Source: Novosphingobium aerophilum (GTDB lineage: Bacteria; Pseudomonadota; Alphaproteobacteria; Sphingomonadales; Sphingomonadaceae). From it: DNA of 64,000 bases. The stretch covers positions 124,001-188,000 of the forward strand of contig NZ_JACLAU010000004.1 of NCBI RefSeq assembly GCF_014230305.1, given 5' to 3'. The notes under the pieces are model-generated. The model was not told the origin of the DNA, searched no databases, and saw nothing but the letters and a program-made list of their open reading frames with translations. Each line of letters begins with the position of its first letter. Positions within the stretch are counted from its first letter, which is position 1. The translations under genes were made by a program, and so were the position numbers. Below, piece by piece: positions 56,406 to 64,000 of the stretch.

Positions 56406-57041
56406 ATGAACCCGGTGTTCGGTCCGTTGGCTGCCAGCCTGCTGGCGCCGGTCCTGGCTTTGCTGCCAGTGGCCGTCGGCACCGACTCCGGGAAGCCCGT
56501 CAGCGAAGCGCCCGCCGGCGATGACGCCGCGCGTTGGGCGGTGGAGCCGGAGACCCCCCGACCGGCCGATCGCGCCAACCTGGGCTTCGCCGACATGGTC
56601 CGCCAGCAGCGTGAGGCCGAACGCGCGCAGCAGGTGCGGATCGAGCAGCGGGTCATCATCCGGATCACCCCGGGTCCGGTCAGCCGTCCCGGTGTGCCGT
56701 TCAGCCGCGATCTGCGGCGCAGCCTGATGACCGACTTCGCCGAGCGCGCAGGTCCCCGCTTCGTCGAGCGGCGCATGGGGCAATGCGTCCCGGTGGGCGG
56801 CATTGCCGGGGTTCAGGCCGACGGGCCCAGTCGCCTGATCCTGTTCATGCGCGATCAACGGATCGTCAGCGCCTCGCTGGAGAAGGGCTGCAACGCGCGC
56901 GACTATTACTCGGGCTTCCTGGTCGAGCGGACCGCTGACGGGATGATCTGCGCGGCGCGGGACAAGCTGCTGTCGCGAACCGGCGCGAACTGTGCGCTGG
57001 GCAAGCTGCGCCAGTTGGTCGAGATCGATCCGGACGAGTGA
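56406..57041 (+). CDS. Hypothetical protein, probably exported
   Basis: The protein has 211 residues. A hydrophobic N-terminus (MNPVFGPLAASLLAPVLALLPVAVG) may be a signal peptide. A Glu/Arg/Gln-rich helix (about 60-85) and a small compact domain with three Cys (QCVPVGG, KGCNARDYY, ICAARD) plus NCALG follow. I do not recognise the family. It is oriented opposite to the FAD oxidase, with a 178-bp gap, and precedes the helicase in the same direction. Confidence 0.55.
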   Translation: MNPVFGPLAASLLAPVLALLPVAVGTDSGKPVSEAPAGDDAARWAVEPETPRPADRANLGFADMVRQQREAERAQQVRIEQRVIIRITPGPVSRPGVPFSRDLRRSLMTDFAERAGPRFVERRMGQCVPVGGIAGVQADGPSRLILFMRDQRIVSASLEKGCNARDYYSGFLVERTADGMICAARDKLLSRTGANCALGKLRQLVEIDPDE

Positions 57042-57220
57042 GGCGGCGGGCGGGGCAGACCCGCCGGCCAGCCGCATTTCCTTGACTTCGCAGCCGCTAT
57101 GCGCCTAGAGGCCGGCAGTCTCGCCGCCGTGCAAACTGTGGGCGCGACTGGCAGCCGATGCCTTGGCCCGACCGGGACAGGGATGCGACGGCCCAACCTG
57201 CTATCCGGACATCGACATCC

Positions 57221-58732
57221 ATGAATTTCGCCGATCTCGGCCTATCCGACGAATTGCTCAAGGCCGTGGAACAGGCCGGATACACGGAGCCGACTCCGAT
57301 CCAGGCGCAGGCCATCCCCTCCGTGCTGATGATGCGCGACCTGATCGGCATCGCCCAGACCGGGACGGGCAAGACCGCCGGTTTCGTGCTGCCCATGATC
57401 GATATCCTGGCTCACGGCCGCCGCCGCGCCCTGATGCCGCGCTCGCTGATCCTCGAGCCGACCCGCGAACTGGCCGCCCAGGTCGCCGAAAACTTCGAAA
57501 AGTACGGCAAGAACCACGATCTCAAGATGGCGCTGCTGATCGGCGGCGTGCAGATGGGTGACCAGGTCAAGGCGCTGACCGAAGGCGTCGACGTGCTCAT
57601 CGCCACCCCCGGCCGCCTGATGGACCTGTTCGAGCGGGGCAAGATCCTGCTCACCGGGTGCAACCTGCTGGTGATCGACGAGGCCGATCGCATGCTCGAC
57701 ATGGGGTTTATCCCCGATATCGAGACGATCTGCTCGAAGCTGCCGGCCAATCGCCAGACCCTGCTGTTCTCGGCCACGATGCCGCCCCCGATCAAGAAGC
57801 TTGCGGACAAGTTCCTGAGCAATCCGAAGTCGATCGAGGTGGCGCGCCCGGCCACGACCAACACCAACATCGTCCAGCACAAGGTGAAGGTGACCTCGCG
57901 CAAGAAGCGTGATGTCCTGCGCCACCTGCTGCAGACCGACAACGTCACCACCGCGATCGTCTTCGCCAACCGCAAGACCACGGTGCGCGATCTGGCCAAG
58001 AGCCTGAAGCGCTACGGCTTCTCGGCCGGCGAGATCCACGGCGACATGGACCAGCCGTCGCGCAATGCCGAGCTGCAGCGCTTCAAGGACGGGGACATCA
58101 ACATCCTGGTCGCCTCCGACGTCGCGGCCCGCGGGCTCGACGTGAAGGGGGTCAGCCACGTCTTCAACTTCGATACGCCCTGGCATCCGGATGACTATGT
58201 CCACCGCATCGGCCGGACCGGTCGCGGCGGAGCCACGGGCCGGGCGTTCACCCTGGTGTCGGAGGAGGACGCCGAGGCGATCGCCAATGTCGAGAGGCTG
58301 ACCGGCGGTCCGATCCCGGTTTACGAACTGTCCGCCGATGCGGCGGTGCACGACGGGGAGGACCGCGAGGACCGGCCGGCCGAGCGCAGCGGTCGCGGGC
58401 GGCGCGGCGAGGCCAAGCCGGATGGCGCGCGCCCGTCACGGCGTGGCAAGGCCGATCGCGGCGATGACCGGCGCCCCGCCGATCCGGTCGAGGCTGTCGC
58501 AACCGACGATGGCCTTGGCGAGGACATGGGCGATGCGCGCGCGGATCGGCGTCCCCGCCGCGAGCGTGACCGCCCGGCCCGCGATGCGCGGCCGGCCCCG
58601 TCGCAGGCGCAGAGCCAGCCCCGCGCTGAGCCCCAGGCCCCATCGCACCGCGATCGGGCTGACAGCTCGGCGCCCGGGGAATGGAACGGTCCGGTTCCGG
58701 GCTTCCTGCACGTTTCGGCGCTGCCCGGCTGA
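57221..58732 (+). CDS. rhlE: DEAD-box RNA helicase (RhlE-like)
   Basis: The protein has 503 residues. Motifs in order: MNFADLGL and a Q motif, Walker A AQTGTGKTAG, PTRELAAQV, TPGRL, VIDEADRMLDMGF, SAT in LFSATM, and HRIGRTGRGG. It unwinds RNA in ribosome assembly and mRNA turnover. The core ends near residue 385; the last 115 residues are a disordered Arg/Asp/Pro-rich tail common in RhlE-like proteins. ATG 57221 gives the typical MNFADLGL start. Confidence 0.92.
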   Translation: MNFADLGLSDELLKAVEQAGYTEPTPIQAQAIPSVLMMRDLIGIAQTGTGKTAGFVLPMIDILAHGRRRALMPRSLILEPTRELAAQVAENFEKYGKNHDLKMALLIGGVQMGDQVKALTEGVDVLIATPGRLMDLFERGKILLTGCNLLVIDEADRMLDMGFIPDIETICSKLPANRQTLLFSATMPPPIKKLADKFLSNPKSIEVARPATTNTNIVQHKVKVTSRKKRDVLRHLLQTDNVTTAIVFANRKTTVRDLAKSLKRYGFSAGEIHGDMDQPSRNAELQRFKDGDINILVASDVAARGLDVKGVSHVFNFDTPWHPDDYVHRIGRTGRGGATGRAFTLVSEEDAEAIANVERLTGGPIPVYELSADAAVHDGEDREDRPAERSGRGRRGEAKPDGARPSRRGKADRGDDRRPADPVEAVATDDGLGEDMGDARADRRPRRERDRPARDARPAPSQAQSQPRAEPQAPSHRDRADSSAPGEWNGPVPGFLHVSALPG

Positions 58733-58819
58733 GCCGCGCCGGGCCGGCGGCGAGCCGGATCGACGAGGCGGCTCGTCGAGACGGATTGTCGAGGCAGGCG
58801 GGATATTGTCCGGGCGGGA

Positions 58820-58847
58820 TTGTCTGCACCTGCGTGACAGCTATATG
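58820..58847 (+). promoter_or_regulatory. Possible promoter upstream of mlaA
   Basis: TTGTCT (58820-58825) and TATATG (58842-58847) are separated by 16 bases, in an otherwise GC-rich gap after rhlE. The predicted leader is about 100 bases. Confidence 0.35.
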
Positions 58848-58951
58848 AACCTTGCCGGTCATCGGGCGCCTTCGGGTGCCCGCCAGTCAGGCTGCTGAAA
58901 GGTTTCGCGGCGAACACCGTGGCACCGCTCGCCCGATGAAAGCCCCGAGTC

Positions 58952-59872
58952 TTGTCCCATCTTCTGCTCGTCCTCCTCGCTGCGGCACCGCCAGCCTCCG
59001 AGGCGGTCGCTCCCGCGCCAGCGCCGACCGTGGCTGTGCCCGCAGCGTCGCCGGTCGCGGCACCATCCGGATCTCCCGGCGCGTCCGACCCGGCCGCAAG
59101 TGCCCCGGTCCCTGGTCCGACGGGCGAGGCCGAACCTGCCCTCCGCAGCGAGCTTGGCAACGAGATCGTGGTTTCCGCCCGGGTGAGGACCCCGGCCGAT
59201 CCGCTGGTCCAGCTCAACGCCAAGTCGTTCGAGGTGGTCCAGGCGGTTGACCAGGTGTTCACCGCCCCGCTGGCGATGGGCTACCGGAAATCGGTGCCGA
59301 GCCCGATCCGGTCGGGCCTGCGCAATTTCCTGCGCAATCTGGAAGAGCCGGTCTCGGCGCTCAACTACCTGTTGCAGCTCAAGCCCGGACGCGCCGCCAA
59401 GTCGGTGGTGCGGTTCACCTTCAATTCGACCATCGGGGTCGGCGGACTGGTCGATGTCGCCAAGCGCCAGCCGCTCAACCTGCCTTATCGCCAGAACGGC
59501 TTCGCCAACACCTTCGCCTGCTATGGCATCGGCGACGGGCCGTTCTTCTTCCTGCCGCTGGTCGGCCCGATCACCCTGCGTGATCTGGTTGGCCTGACGC
59601 TGGACAAGCCGCTGTTCACCCTGGCGATCGGCAAGCCGTTCAACCGGCCGTACTATTCGATTCCCGCCATCACCATCGACGCGCTCAATGACCGGATCGA
59701 GCAGGACGCGGTCCTGACCAAGATGCGCGAGGAATCGCCCGATCCCTATGTCGCCACGCGTGAGCTTTACCTGAAGCAACGCCGGGCCGAGATCGCCGCG
59801 ATCTGCCCGAAACGGGTGAAAGGCCCGATCGACACGAACCTCCCGCCCCGTGTCGGCAAGGGCGTGGACTGA
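58952..59872 (+). CDS. mlaA: MlaA/VacJ-family outer-membrane lipid-asymmetry protein
   Basis: The protein has 306 residues. After a short signal-like start and an Ala/Pro-rich linker (to about residue 65), the MlaA domain is clear: DQVFTAPLAMGYRKSVPSPIRSGLRNFLRNLEEP, RFTFNSTIGVGGLVDVA and ANTFACYGIGDGPFFFLPLVGPITLRDL. MlaA extracts misplaced phospholipids from the outer leaflet and passes them to MlaC. There is no lipobox Cys, unlike E. coli MlaA, so this form may be held by other means. The start is TTG; an in-frame stop lies 15 bases upstream and no ATG or GTG fits nearby. It lies three bases upstream of the next gene. Confidence 0.85.
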   Translation: MSHLLLVLLAAAPPASEAVAPAPAPTVAVPAASPVAAPSGSPGASDPAASAPVPGPTGEAEPALRSELGNEIVVSARVRTPADPLVQLNAKSFEVVQAVDQVFTAPLAMGYRKSVPSPIRSGLRNFLRNLEEPVSALNYLLQLKPGRAAKSVVRFTFNSTIGVGGLVDVAKRQPLNLPYRQNGFANTFACYGIGDGPFFFLPLVGPITLRDLVGLTLDKPLFTLAIGKPFNRPYYSIPAITIDALNDRIEQDAVLTKMREESPDPYVATRELYLKQRRAEIAAICPKRVKGPIDTNLPPRVGKGVD

Positions 59873-59875
59873 GCC

Positions 59876-60625
59876 ATGATGGTCCGGCGGCGCGACATGG
59901 TGGCGGGGGCGCTGGTCATGCTGGCGCTGCCGGCGGTGGCGCGGGCGGAACCGGCCGGACGGATCGAGACGTTCATCGCCGAGGGCTCGGTCGGCCCCTA
60001 TCGCGCCGGGCTGAACCTCACCGTGCGGGACCACACCCGGATCGAGGCGGCCCATTACTACTACGCGTCGAGCGGTCAGGACATTGCCCTGACTGTCCGG
60101 CAGGATGGTGACAGCATCACGCTCACCGAACCGGGCGGCGGTCGCATGGTGCTGGCCCTGACCAATGCCGATGCCCGGGAACCCCGGCCGTTGACCTTCT
60201 ACACCTCGACCGGTCTGGCCGGAGACTGGACCCTGGGGAGCCGGGTCCTGCCGGTGCGGTTCGGCTTCGGCACCGTTCGTCCGGGGCCGTCGCCCAGCCG
60301 CTGGTATGGTGACGTGACCAGCCAGAGCGATGCCGTCTTCGAGGCCCGCTGCCGGCAGTTCATCGCCGGGGTGATTCGCGGCGATCGCCGGAAGGCGGCC
60401 GCCGCCGTATCCTATCCGCTGCGGGTGAATGGCCCCGTCCGCCTGACCTTGCGCAACCCGGCCGAGTTCCTGGCCCACTGGCCGCGCGTGTTCACCCCCG
60501 CCGCGATCGCCCGCCTGCGCGACGCCATCCCGCACGAAATGTTCGTCCGCGACGGCATGGCGATGGTGGCCAACGGAGCCGTGTGGTTCGATGCGCGCGG
60601 GGCGAAGTCGCTTAACCTGCCCTGA
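59876..60625 (+). CDS. Hypothetical exported protein next to mlaA
   Basis: The protein has 249 residues. The start MMVRRRDMVAGALVMLALPAVARA has twin Arg and a hydrophobic core, so it may be a Sec or Tat signal. The rest is mostly beta-rich and shows no family I recognise. It follows mlaA by three bases and is surely co-transcribed, so it may work at the envelope. Its partner MlaC-type genes are not in view. Confidence 0.55.
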   Translation: MMVRRRDMVAGALVMLALPAVARAEPAGRIETFIAEGSVGPYRAGLNLTVRDHTRIEAAHYYYASSGQDIALTVRQDGDSITLTEPGGGRMVLALTNADAREPRPLTFYTSTGLAGDWTLGSRVLPVRFGFGTVRPGPSPSRWYGDVTSQSDAVFEARCRQFIAGVIRGDRRKAAAAVSYPLRVNGPVRLTLRNPAEFLAHWPRVFTPAAIARLRDAIPHEMFVRDGMAMVANGAVWFDARGAKSLNLP

Positions 60626-61099
60626 CGCCGCGCGCTCCCCACTCGCCCGCCTGACGGGGCGCAAGCGGCATGGACCCCTTCGAAGGCCGGGTTGCGCCTG
60701 GGAATGGACGTTCGAACCCTCCCCAGTGCGGACATGATCCGCCCCGCTCCAACACCGTCACCCCTGACCCTGTTTCCGGCGTCATCCCGACCTCGCGCCC
60801 TTCGTCATCCTGAACTTGTTTCAGGATCAATCGCGCCCCGGGGCTGTGCCGCCGGAGATGAAGCGCAGGGGCAAGCTCGCACGACCGAACCCATAGCCGA
60901 ACGAGAGGCCCCATGGATCCTGAAACAAGTTCAGGATGACGGCTGAAACAAGTTCAGGATGACGGGATCAGGCGGGAGGGCAATGTCTCAAAGGCTGAGG
61001 TTGAGGAGTGGGGGGGGTGCCGACCCGGCAGCCCCAGCCCAACGTCCGCTCCCCACCTGCTCCAGCCGTTTCGATCAGCGCGGGAGCTGCCCGCGCCGC
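60626..61099. repeat. 474-bp gap with GTCATCCTGAACTTGTTTCA-type repeats
   Basis: A palindromic unit GTCATCCTGAACTTGTTTCA... occurs at 60804-60828, in inverse orientation at 60916-60940, and as a partial inverse copy at 60943-60963. No gene is visible in the rest of the gap between the mlaA operon and uvrD. Confidence 0.7.
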
Positions 61100-63412
61100 C
61101 TAGTCCGCCCGGCGGACGAAGCTGTCGATCACCCGCTTGCGGCCCGCCGCGTCGAAATCGATCTCCAGCTTGTTGCCTTCCTGCGCGGCAATGGTGCCCT
61201 GGCCGAACTTCTCGTGGAACACGCGGTCGCCCACGGCCAGGTCGAGCCGCGGCTTGGCCGCGAAGCTGGCGGCGCTGCGGGTGTTCTCGGCCACCCGGCG
61301 CGGGGTGGTGTCGAATGTGCCGGCCGCCGCCCGCTGCCAGCCGGGGCCGCGCTGGGCCGTGCGGTCGGGCCGGTCGCGGGCGACATGGGCGAAGGGATCG
61401 TCCCGCTCGGACCATTGCGCCCGCCACAGCGAGGCCCCGCCCGACAGGGTGGTTTCGCTCTCCACATGATCCTCGGGGATCTCGGCAATGAACCGGCTGG
61501 GGATCGAGCTGGTCCACTGGCCGTAGATGCGCCGGTTGGCGGCGTGGAGGATGGTGCAGCGCCGCTTGGCCCGGGTGATCGCCACATAGGCGAGGCGCCG
61601 CTCCTCCTCCAGGCTGGCGAGGCCGCCCTCGTCGACCGCGCGCTGGCTGGGGAACACGCCTTCCTCCCAGCCGGGCAGGAACACCTGGTCGAACTCCAGC
61701 CCCTTGGCCGCGTGGATGGTCATGATCGTGACCTTCTCGGCATCGTCGGCGGCCTCGTTGTCCATCACCAGGCTGACGTGTTCCAGGAAATCACCCAGCG
61801 TTTCGTAATCTTCCATTGCGCGGGCCAGCTCGGACAGGTTTTCCAGCCGGCCAGCGGCCTCGGCGCTGCGTTCGGCCTGGAGCATGGCGGTGTAGCCGCT
61901 TTCGTCCAGCACGGTGCGGACCAGCTCGGCCGGGGCGAGGGTGGCGGCACTCTCGCGCCAGCGGGCAAAGTCGCGCACCAGGGCCAGCAGGGTGTTGCGG
62001 GCGCGGGCGGGCAGATCGTCGGTGTCGCAGACATCCAGCGCGGCGCGCAGAAGCGGCACGCCCTGGCCGCGGGCGTGGCGGTGCAGGCGTTCCAGCGCCT
62101 TGTCGCCCAGCCCGCGCTTGGGGGTGTTGTAGATCCGTTCGAAGGCCAGATCGTCCGACGGCTGGGCGATCACCCGCAGATAGGCCAGCGCATCGCGGAT
62201 CTCGGCCCGTTCATAGAAGCGGAAGCCGCCGACGATCTTGTAGTTCAGCCCGATCTGGATGAAGCGATCCTCCAGCTCGCGGGTCTGGAACTGGGCCCGG
62301 ACCAGGATCGCGATCTGGTTGAGATAGGCCCCCTCGCGCTCCAGCCGCTCGATCTCGTCGCCGATCCGCCGGGCCTCTTCGGGCCCGTCCCAGACGCCGA
62401 TCACACGGACCTTGTCGCCATGATTGAGCTCGGTCCACAGCGTCTTGCCGAGCCGCTGCGAATTCTCGCCGATCAGCCCCGAGGCGGCGGCGAGGATCTG
62501 CGGGGTGGAGCGGTAGTTCTGCTCCAGCCGGATCACCCGCGCGCCGGGAAAATCCTTCTCGAACTTCAGGATATTGGCCACTTCCGCGCCGCGCCAGGAA
62601 TAGATCGACTGGTCGTCGTCGCCCACCACGCAGATGTTCTTGTGCTCCTGCGCCAGCAGCCGCAGCCACAGGTACTGGACCTGGTTGGTGTCCTGGTATT
62701 CGTCCACCATGATGTACCGGAAGCGCTGGCGGTAGTGGTCCAGCACCTCGCGATGGCCGCGCAGCACGTTCAGCATGTGCAGCAGCAGATCGCCGAAATC
62801 GCAGGCGTTCACCGCCTTCAGCCGATCCTGGTAGAGCCGGTAGAACTGTTGCCCGCGGCCATTGGCGTAAAGCTCGTTCTCCACGGCATCGAGATCACCG
62901 GGATTGAGGCCGCGGTTCTTCCAGCGGTCGATCAGCCCGGCCAACTGGCGCGCCGGCCAGCGCTTCTCGTCCAGCCCCTCGGCCACGATCAGCTGCTTGA
63001 GCAGGCGCAGTTGGTCGTCGGTGTCGATGATCGTGTAATTGCTCTGCAGGCCGACCAGTTCGGCATGGCGGCGCAGCATCTTGGCGGCGATCGCGTGGAA
63101 CGTGCCGAGCCAGGGCATCCCTTCCACCGCCGGGCCGATCAGGTGGCCCACCCGCTCGCGCATTTCGCGCGCGGCCTTGTTGGTGAAGGTCACGCAGAGG
63201 ATTTCGCTCGGCCAGGCCCGGCGTGACTGGACCAGCCAGGCCAGCCGGGCGGTGAGCGCGGCGGTCTTGCCGGTGCCGGCCCCGGCCAGCATCAGCACCG
63301 GTCCTTCGGTGGTCTCCACCGCCTCGCGCTGGGGCGGGTTGAGCCGGGCGATCCACTCGGGCGCGGCGGCGGCAGCGGGCAGGACGGCAGCAAGGTTCGG
63401 CGGTTGCGACAT
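61100..63412 (-). CDS. uvrD: UvrD/PcrA-type DNA helicase II
   Basis: The protein has 770 residues. It is a superfamily 1A helicase that unwinds DNA in nucleotide excision and mismatch repair. Motif I AGAGTGKT, motif Ia TFTNKAAREMRERV, motif II VDEYQDTN, motif III GDDDQSIYSWRGA and motif IV QNYRST are present, with the C-terminal Tudor-like end VFHEKFGQGTI. ATG 63412 begins MSQPPNLAAVL shortly before LNPPQREAV; a longer upstream frame adds 64 unlikely residues. Confidence 0.94.
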   Translation of the reverse strand: MSQPPNLAAVLPAAAAAPEWIARLNPPQREAVETTEGPVLMLAGAGTGKTAALTARLAWLVQSRRAWPSEILCVTFTNKAAREMRERVGHLIGPAVEGMPWLGTFHAIAAKMLRRHAELVGLQSNYTIIDTDDQLRLLKQLIVAEGLDEKRWPARQLAGLIDRWKNRGLNPGDLDAVENELYANGRGQQFYRLYQDRLKAVNACDFGDLLLHMLNVLRGHREVLDHYRQRFRYIMVDEYQDTNQVQYLWLRLLAQEHKNICVVGDDDQSIYSWRGAEVANILKFEKDFPGARVIRLEQNYRSTPQILAAASGLIGENSQRLGKTLWTELNHGDKVRVIGVWDGPEEARRIGDEIERLEREGAYLNQIAILVRAQFQTRELEDRFIQIGLNYKIVGGFRFYERAEIRDALAYLRVIAQPSDDLAFERIYNTPKRGLGDKALERLHRHARGQGVPLLRAALDVCDTDDLPARARNTLLALVRDFARWRESAATLAPAELVRTVLDESGYTAMLQAERSAEAAGRLENLSELARAMEDYETLGDFLEHVSLVMDNEAADDAEKVTIMTIHAAKGLEFDQVFLPGWEEGVFPSQRAVDEGGLASLEEERRLAYVAITRAKRRCTILHAANRRIYGQWTSSIPSRFIAEIPEDHVESETTLSGGASLWRAQWSERDDPFAHVARDRPDRTAQRGPGWQRAAAGTFDTTPRRVAENTRSAASFAAKPRLDLAVGDRVFHEKFGQGTIAAQEGNKLEIDFDAAGRKRVIDSFVRRAD

Positions 63413-63589
63413 CGGTGAACAGCTAGGGAACATTTGGCGCCGGAGCAAGCATTCGTCAGTGCCATCGCCGGGCATCGTGCGGTGATCCGGCGCAGGGCGG
63501 GGCCGCTTCGCCGATCTTCGGGGAACCCTGCGGCGGGGCGACCGTAACCCGCTGCGACTGGCCCATCGGGCCGCTTCAGGAGACATGCG

Positions 63590-64000
63590 ATGCGATCCTT
63601 CCATGCCGCCAGCGCGCTGGCACTGGCGCTGGCGCTGGCCGGCGGTCCCGCGCTGCAGGCGCAGGCGACCGGTTCCTCCCCCCCGACCATGGACGGCACC
63701 ATGGGCGCCGGCGCGACCACGGCGCCCGCGCCGACCGGGCCCTACACGATGACCGGCGAGCAGCGCGGCCGCTACACCGGCTGGCCGGAAGACCGCCGCA
63801 GCGCCTATGACGCGCTGCCTGCCGCCCAGCAGGAGTACTTCTGGACCCTGACCCCCGGCCAGCAGGCAGCCTGGTGGGTCCTGAGCTCCGACCAGCGGGG
63901 CCAGGTCCTGGCGATGACGCCGGACCAGCGCACCACAGCCTGGGCCTCGATCGAACAGCAGATCACCGCCCAGCGTGGTGGCGGTGCCACCGGCGCGACC
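63590..64000 (+). CDS. Hypothetical exported protein, 3' end outside window
   Basis: A frame open to the end of the window (137 codons so far) begins MRSFHAASALALALALAGG, a clear signal peptide likely cut after LQAQA. The following part is Thr/Ala/Pro-rich, then PYTMTGEQRGRYTG and a segment rich in Gln and Trp with two similar pieces (LTPGQQAAWWVLSSDQRG and MTPDQRTTAWASIEQQI). CAGGAGA lies seven bases before the ATG. It is not a family I recognise. It is transcribed away from uvrD. Confidence 0.65.
   Translation, partial: MRSFHAASALALALALAGGPALQAQATGSSPPTMDGTMGAGATTAPAPTGPYTMTGEQRGRYTGWPEDRRSAYDALPAAQQEYFWTLTPGQQAAWWVLSSDQRGQVLAMTPDQRTTAWASIEQQITAQRGGGATGAT

Overview
The window is a high-GC, gene-dense chromosomal segment of an alphaproteobacterium, most likely a sphingomonad (Novosphingobium/Sphingomonas type). 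The reasons are the tig-clpP-clpX block, the gene order miaB-phoH-ybeY-corC, a GTTC-N7-GTTC LexA box before recA, a CpdR-type receiver, a large TonB receptor with an N-terminal carboxypeptidase-regulatory domain, SapC and DUF2218 proteins, and intergenic palindromes ending in GGCTGAGCGG. No database search was possible. Names rest on motifs read from the translations and coordinates on reading the bases.

Layout. 1-3.3 kb: trigger factor (partial), clpP and clpX. 3.3-6.1 kb: a fasciclin-domain protein, an RarD-like transporter and a His-rich cation diffusion facilitator. 6.4-9.8 kb: a 1120-residue TonB receptor. 10.1-13.0 kb: mtgA, rpoH and an RluD-type pseudouridine synthase. 13.1-18.6 kb: a compact biotin operon, bioB-bioF-(alpha/beta hydrolase)-bioC-bioD-bioA. 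18.7-23.7 kb: a TetR repressor divergent from a three-gene efflux operon (NodT-type lipoprotein, EmrA-like and EmrB-like proteins), with two related palindromes in the shared promoter region. 23.7-26.6 kb: DUF1489, mgtE, a cyclophilin and a PilZ protein. 26.7-33.5 kb: a polytopic membrane protein, a LysR regulator, then corC, ybeY, phoH and miaB.

33.6-35.3 kb is the only clear accessory spot. A 1431-bp IS701-family element with 25-bp inverted repeats and a TTAG target duplication lies exactly at the edge of a 272-bp MITE-like element with 34-bp inverted repeats and nested hairpins. An A8 run in the transposase gene puts its expected C-terminal tail in another frame. 35.4-43.2 kb: an orphan PEP-CTERM protein, a TPR protein, tRNA-Thr(TGT) overlapping the end of an RNase H-fold gene, rarA, padR-DUF2218, a glycosyltransferase and two repeat-rich glycine-zipper paralogues. 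43.7-52.4 kb: recA, alaS, a KefB/C-type antiporter, NADP-isocitrate dehydrogenase, tRNA-Val(GAC) and cpdR. 52.5-64 kb: an N-formylglutamate amidohydrolase-like enzyme, a candidate small RNA with its own terminator, sapC, a GlcD-type FAD oxidase, a RhlE-type helicase, an MlaA homologue, uvrD and an exported protein cut by the window end.

Most of the window is housekeeping: proteolysis, SOS response, biotin synthesis and RNA processing. The points that most deserve checking are the MITE/IS701 junction, the transposase A8 run, the candidate small RNA near 53.6 kb, the paired TetR operators and the three inverted REP-like doublets. No CRISPR array, prophage, toxin-antitoxin pair or recognisable defence island was seen.
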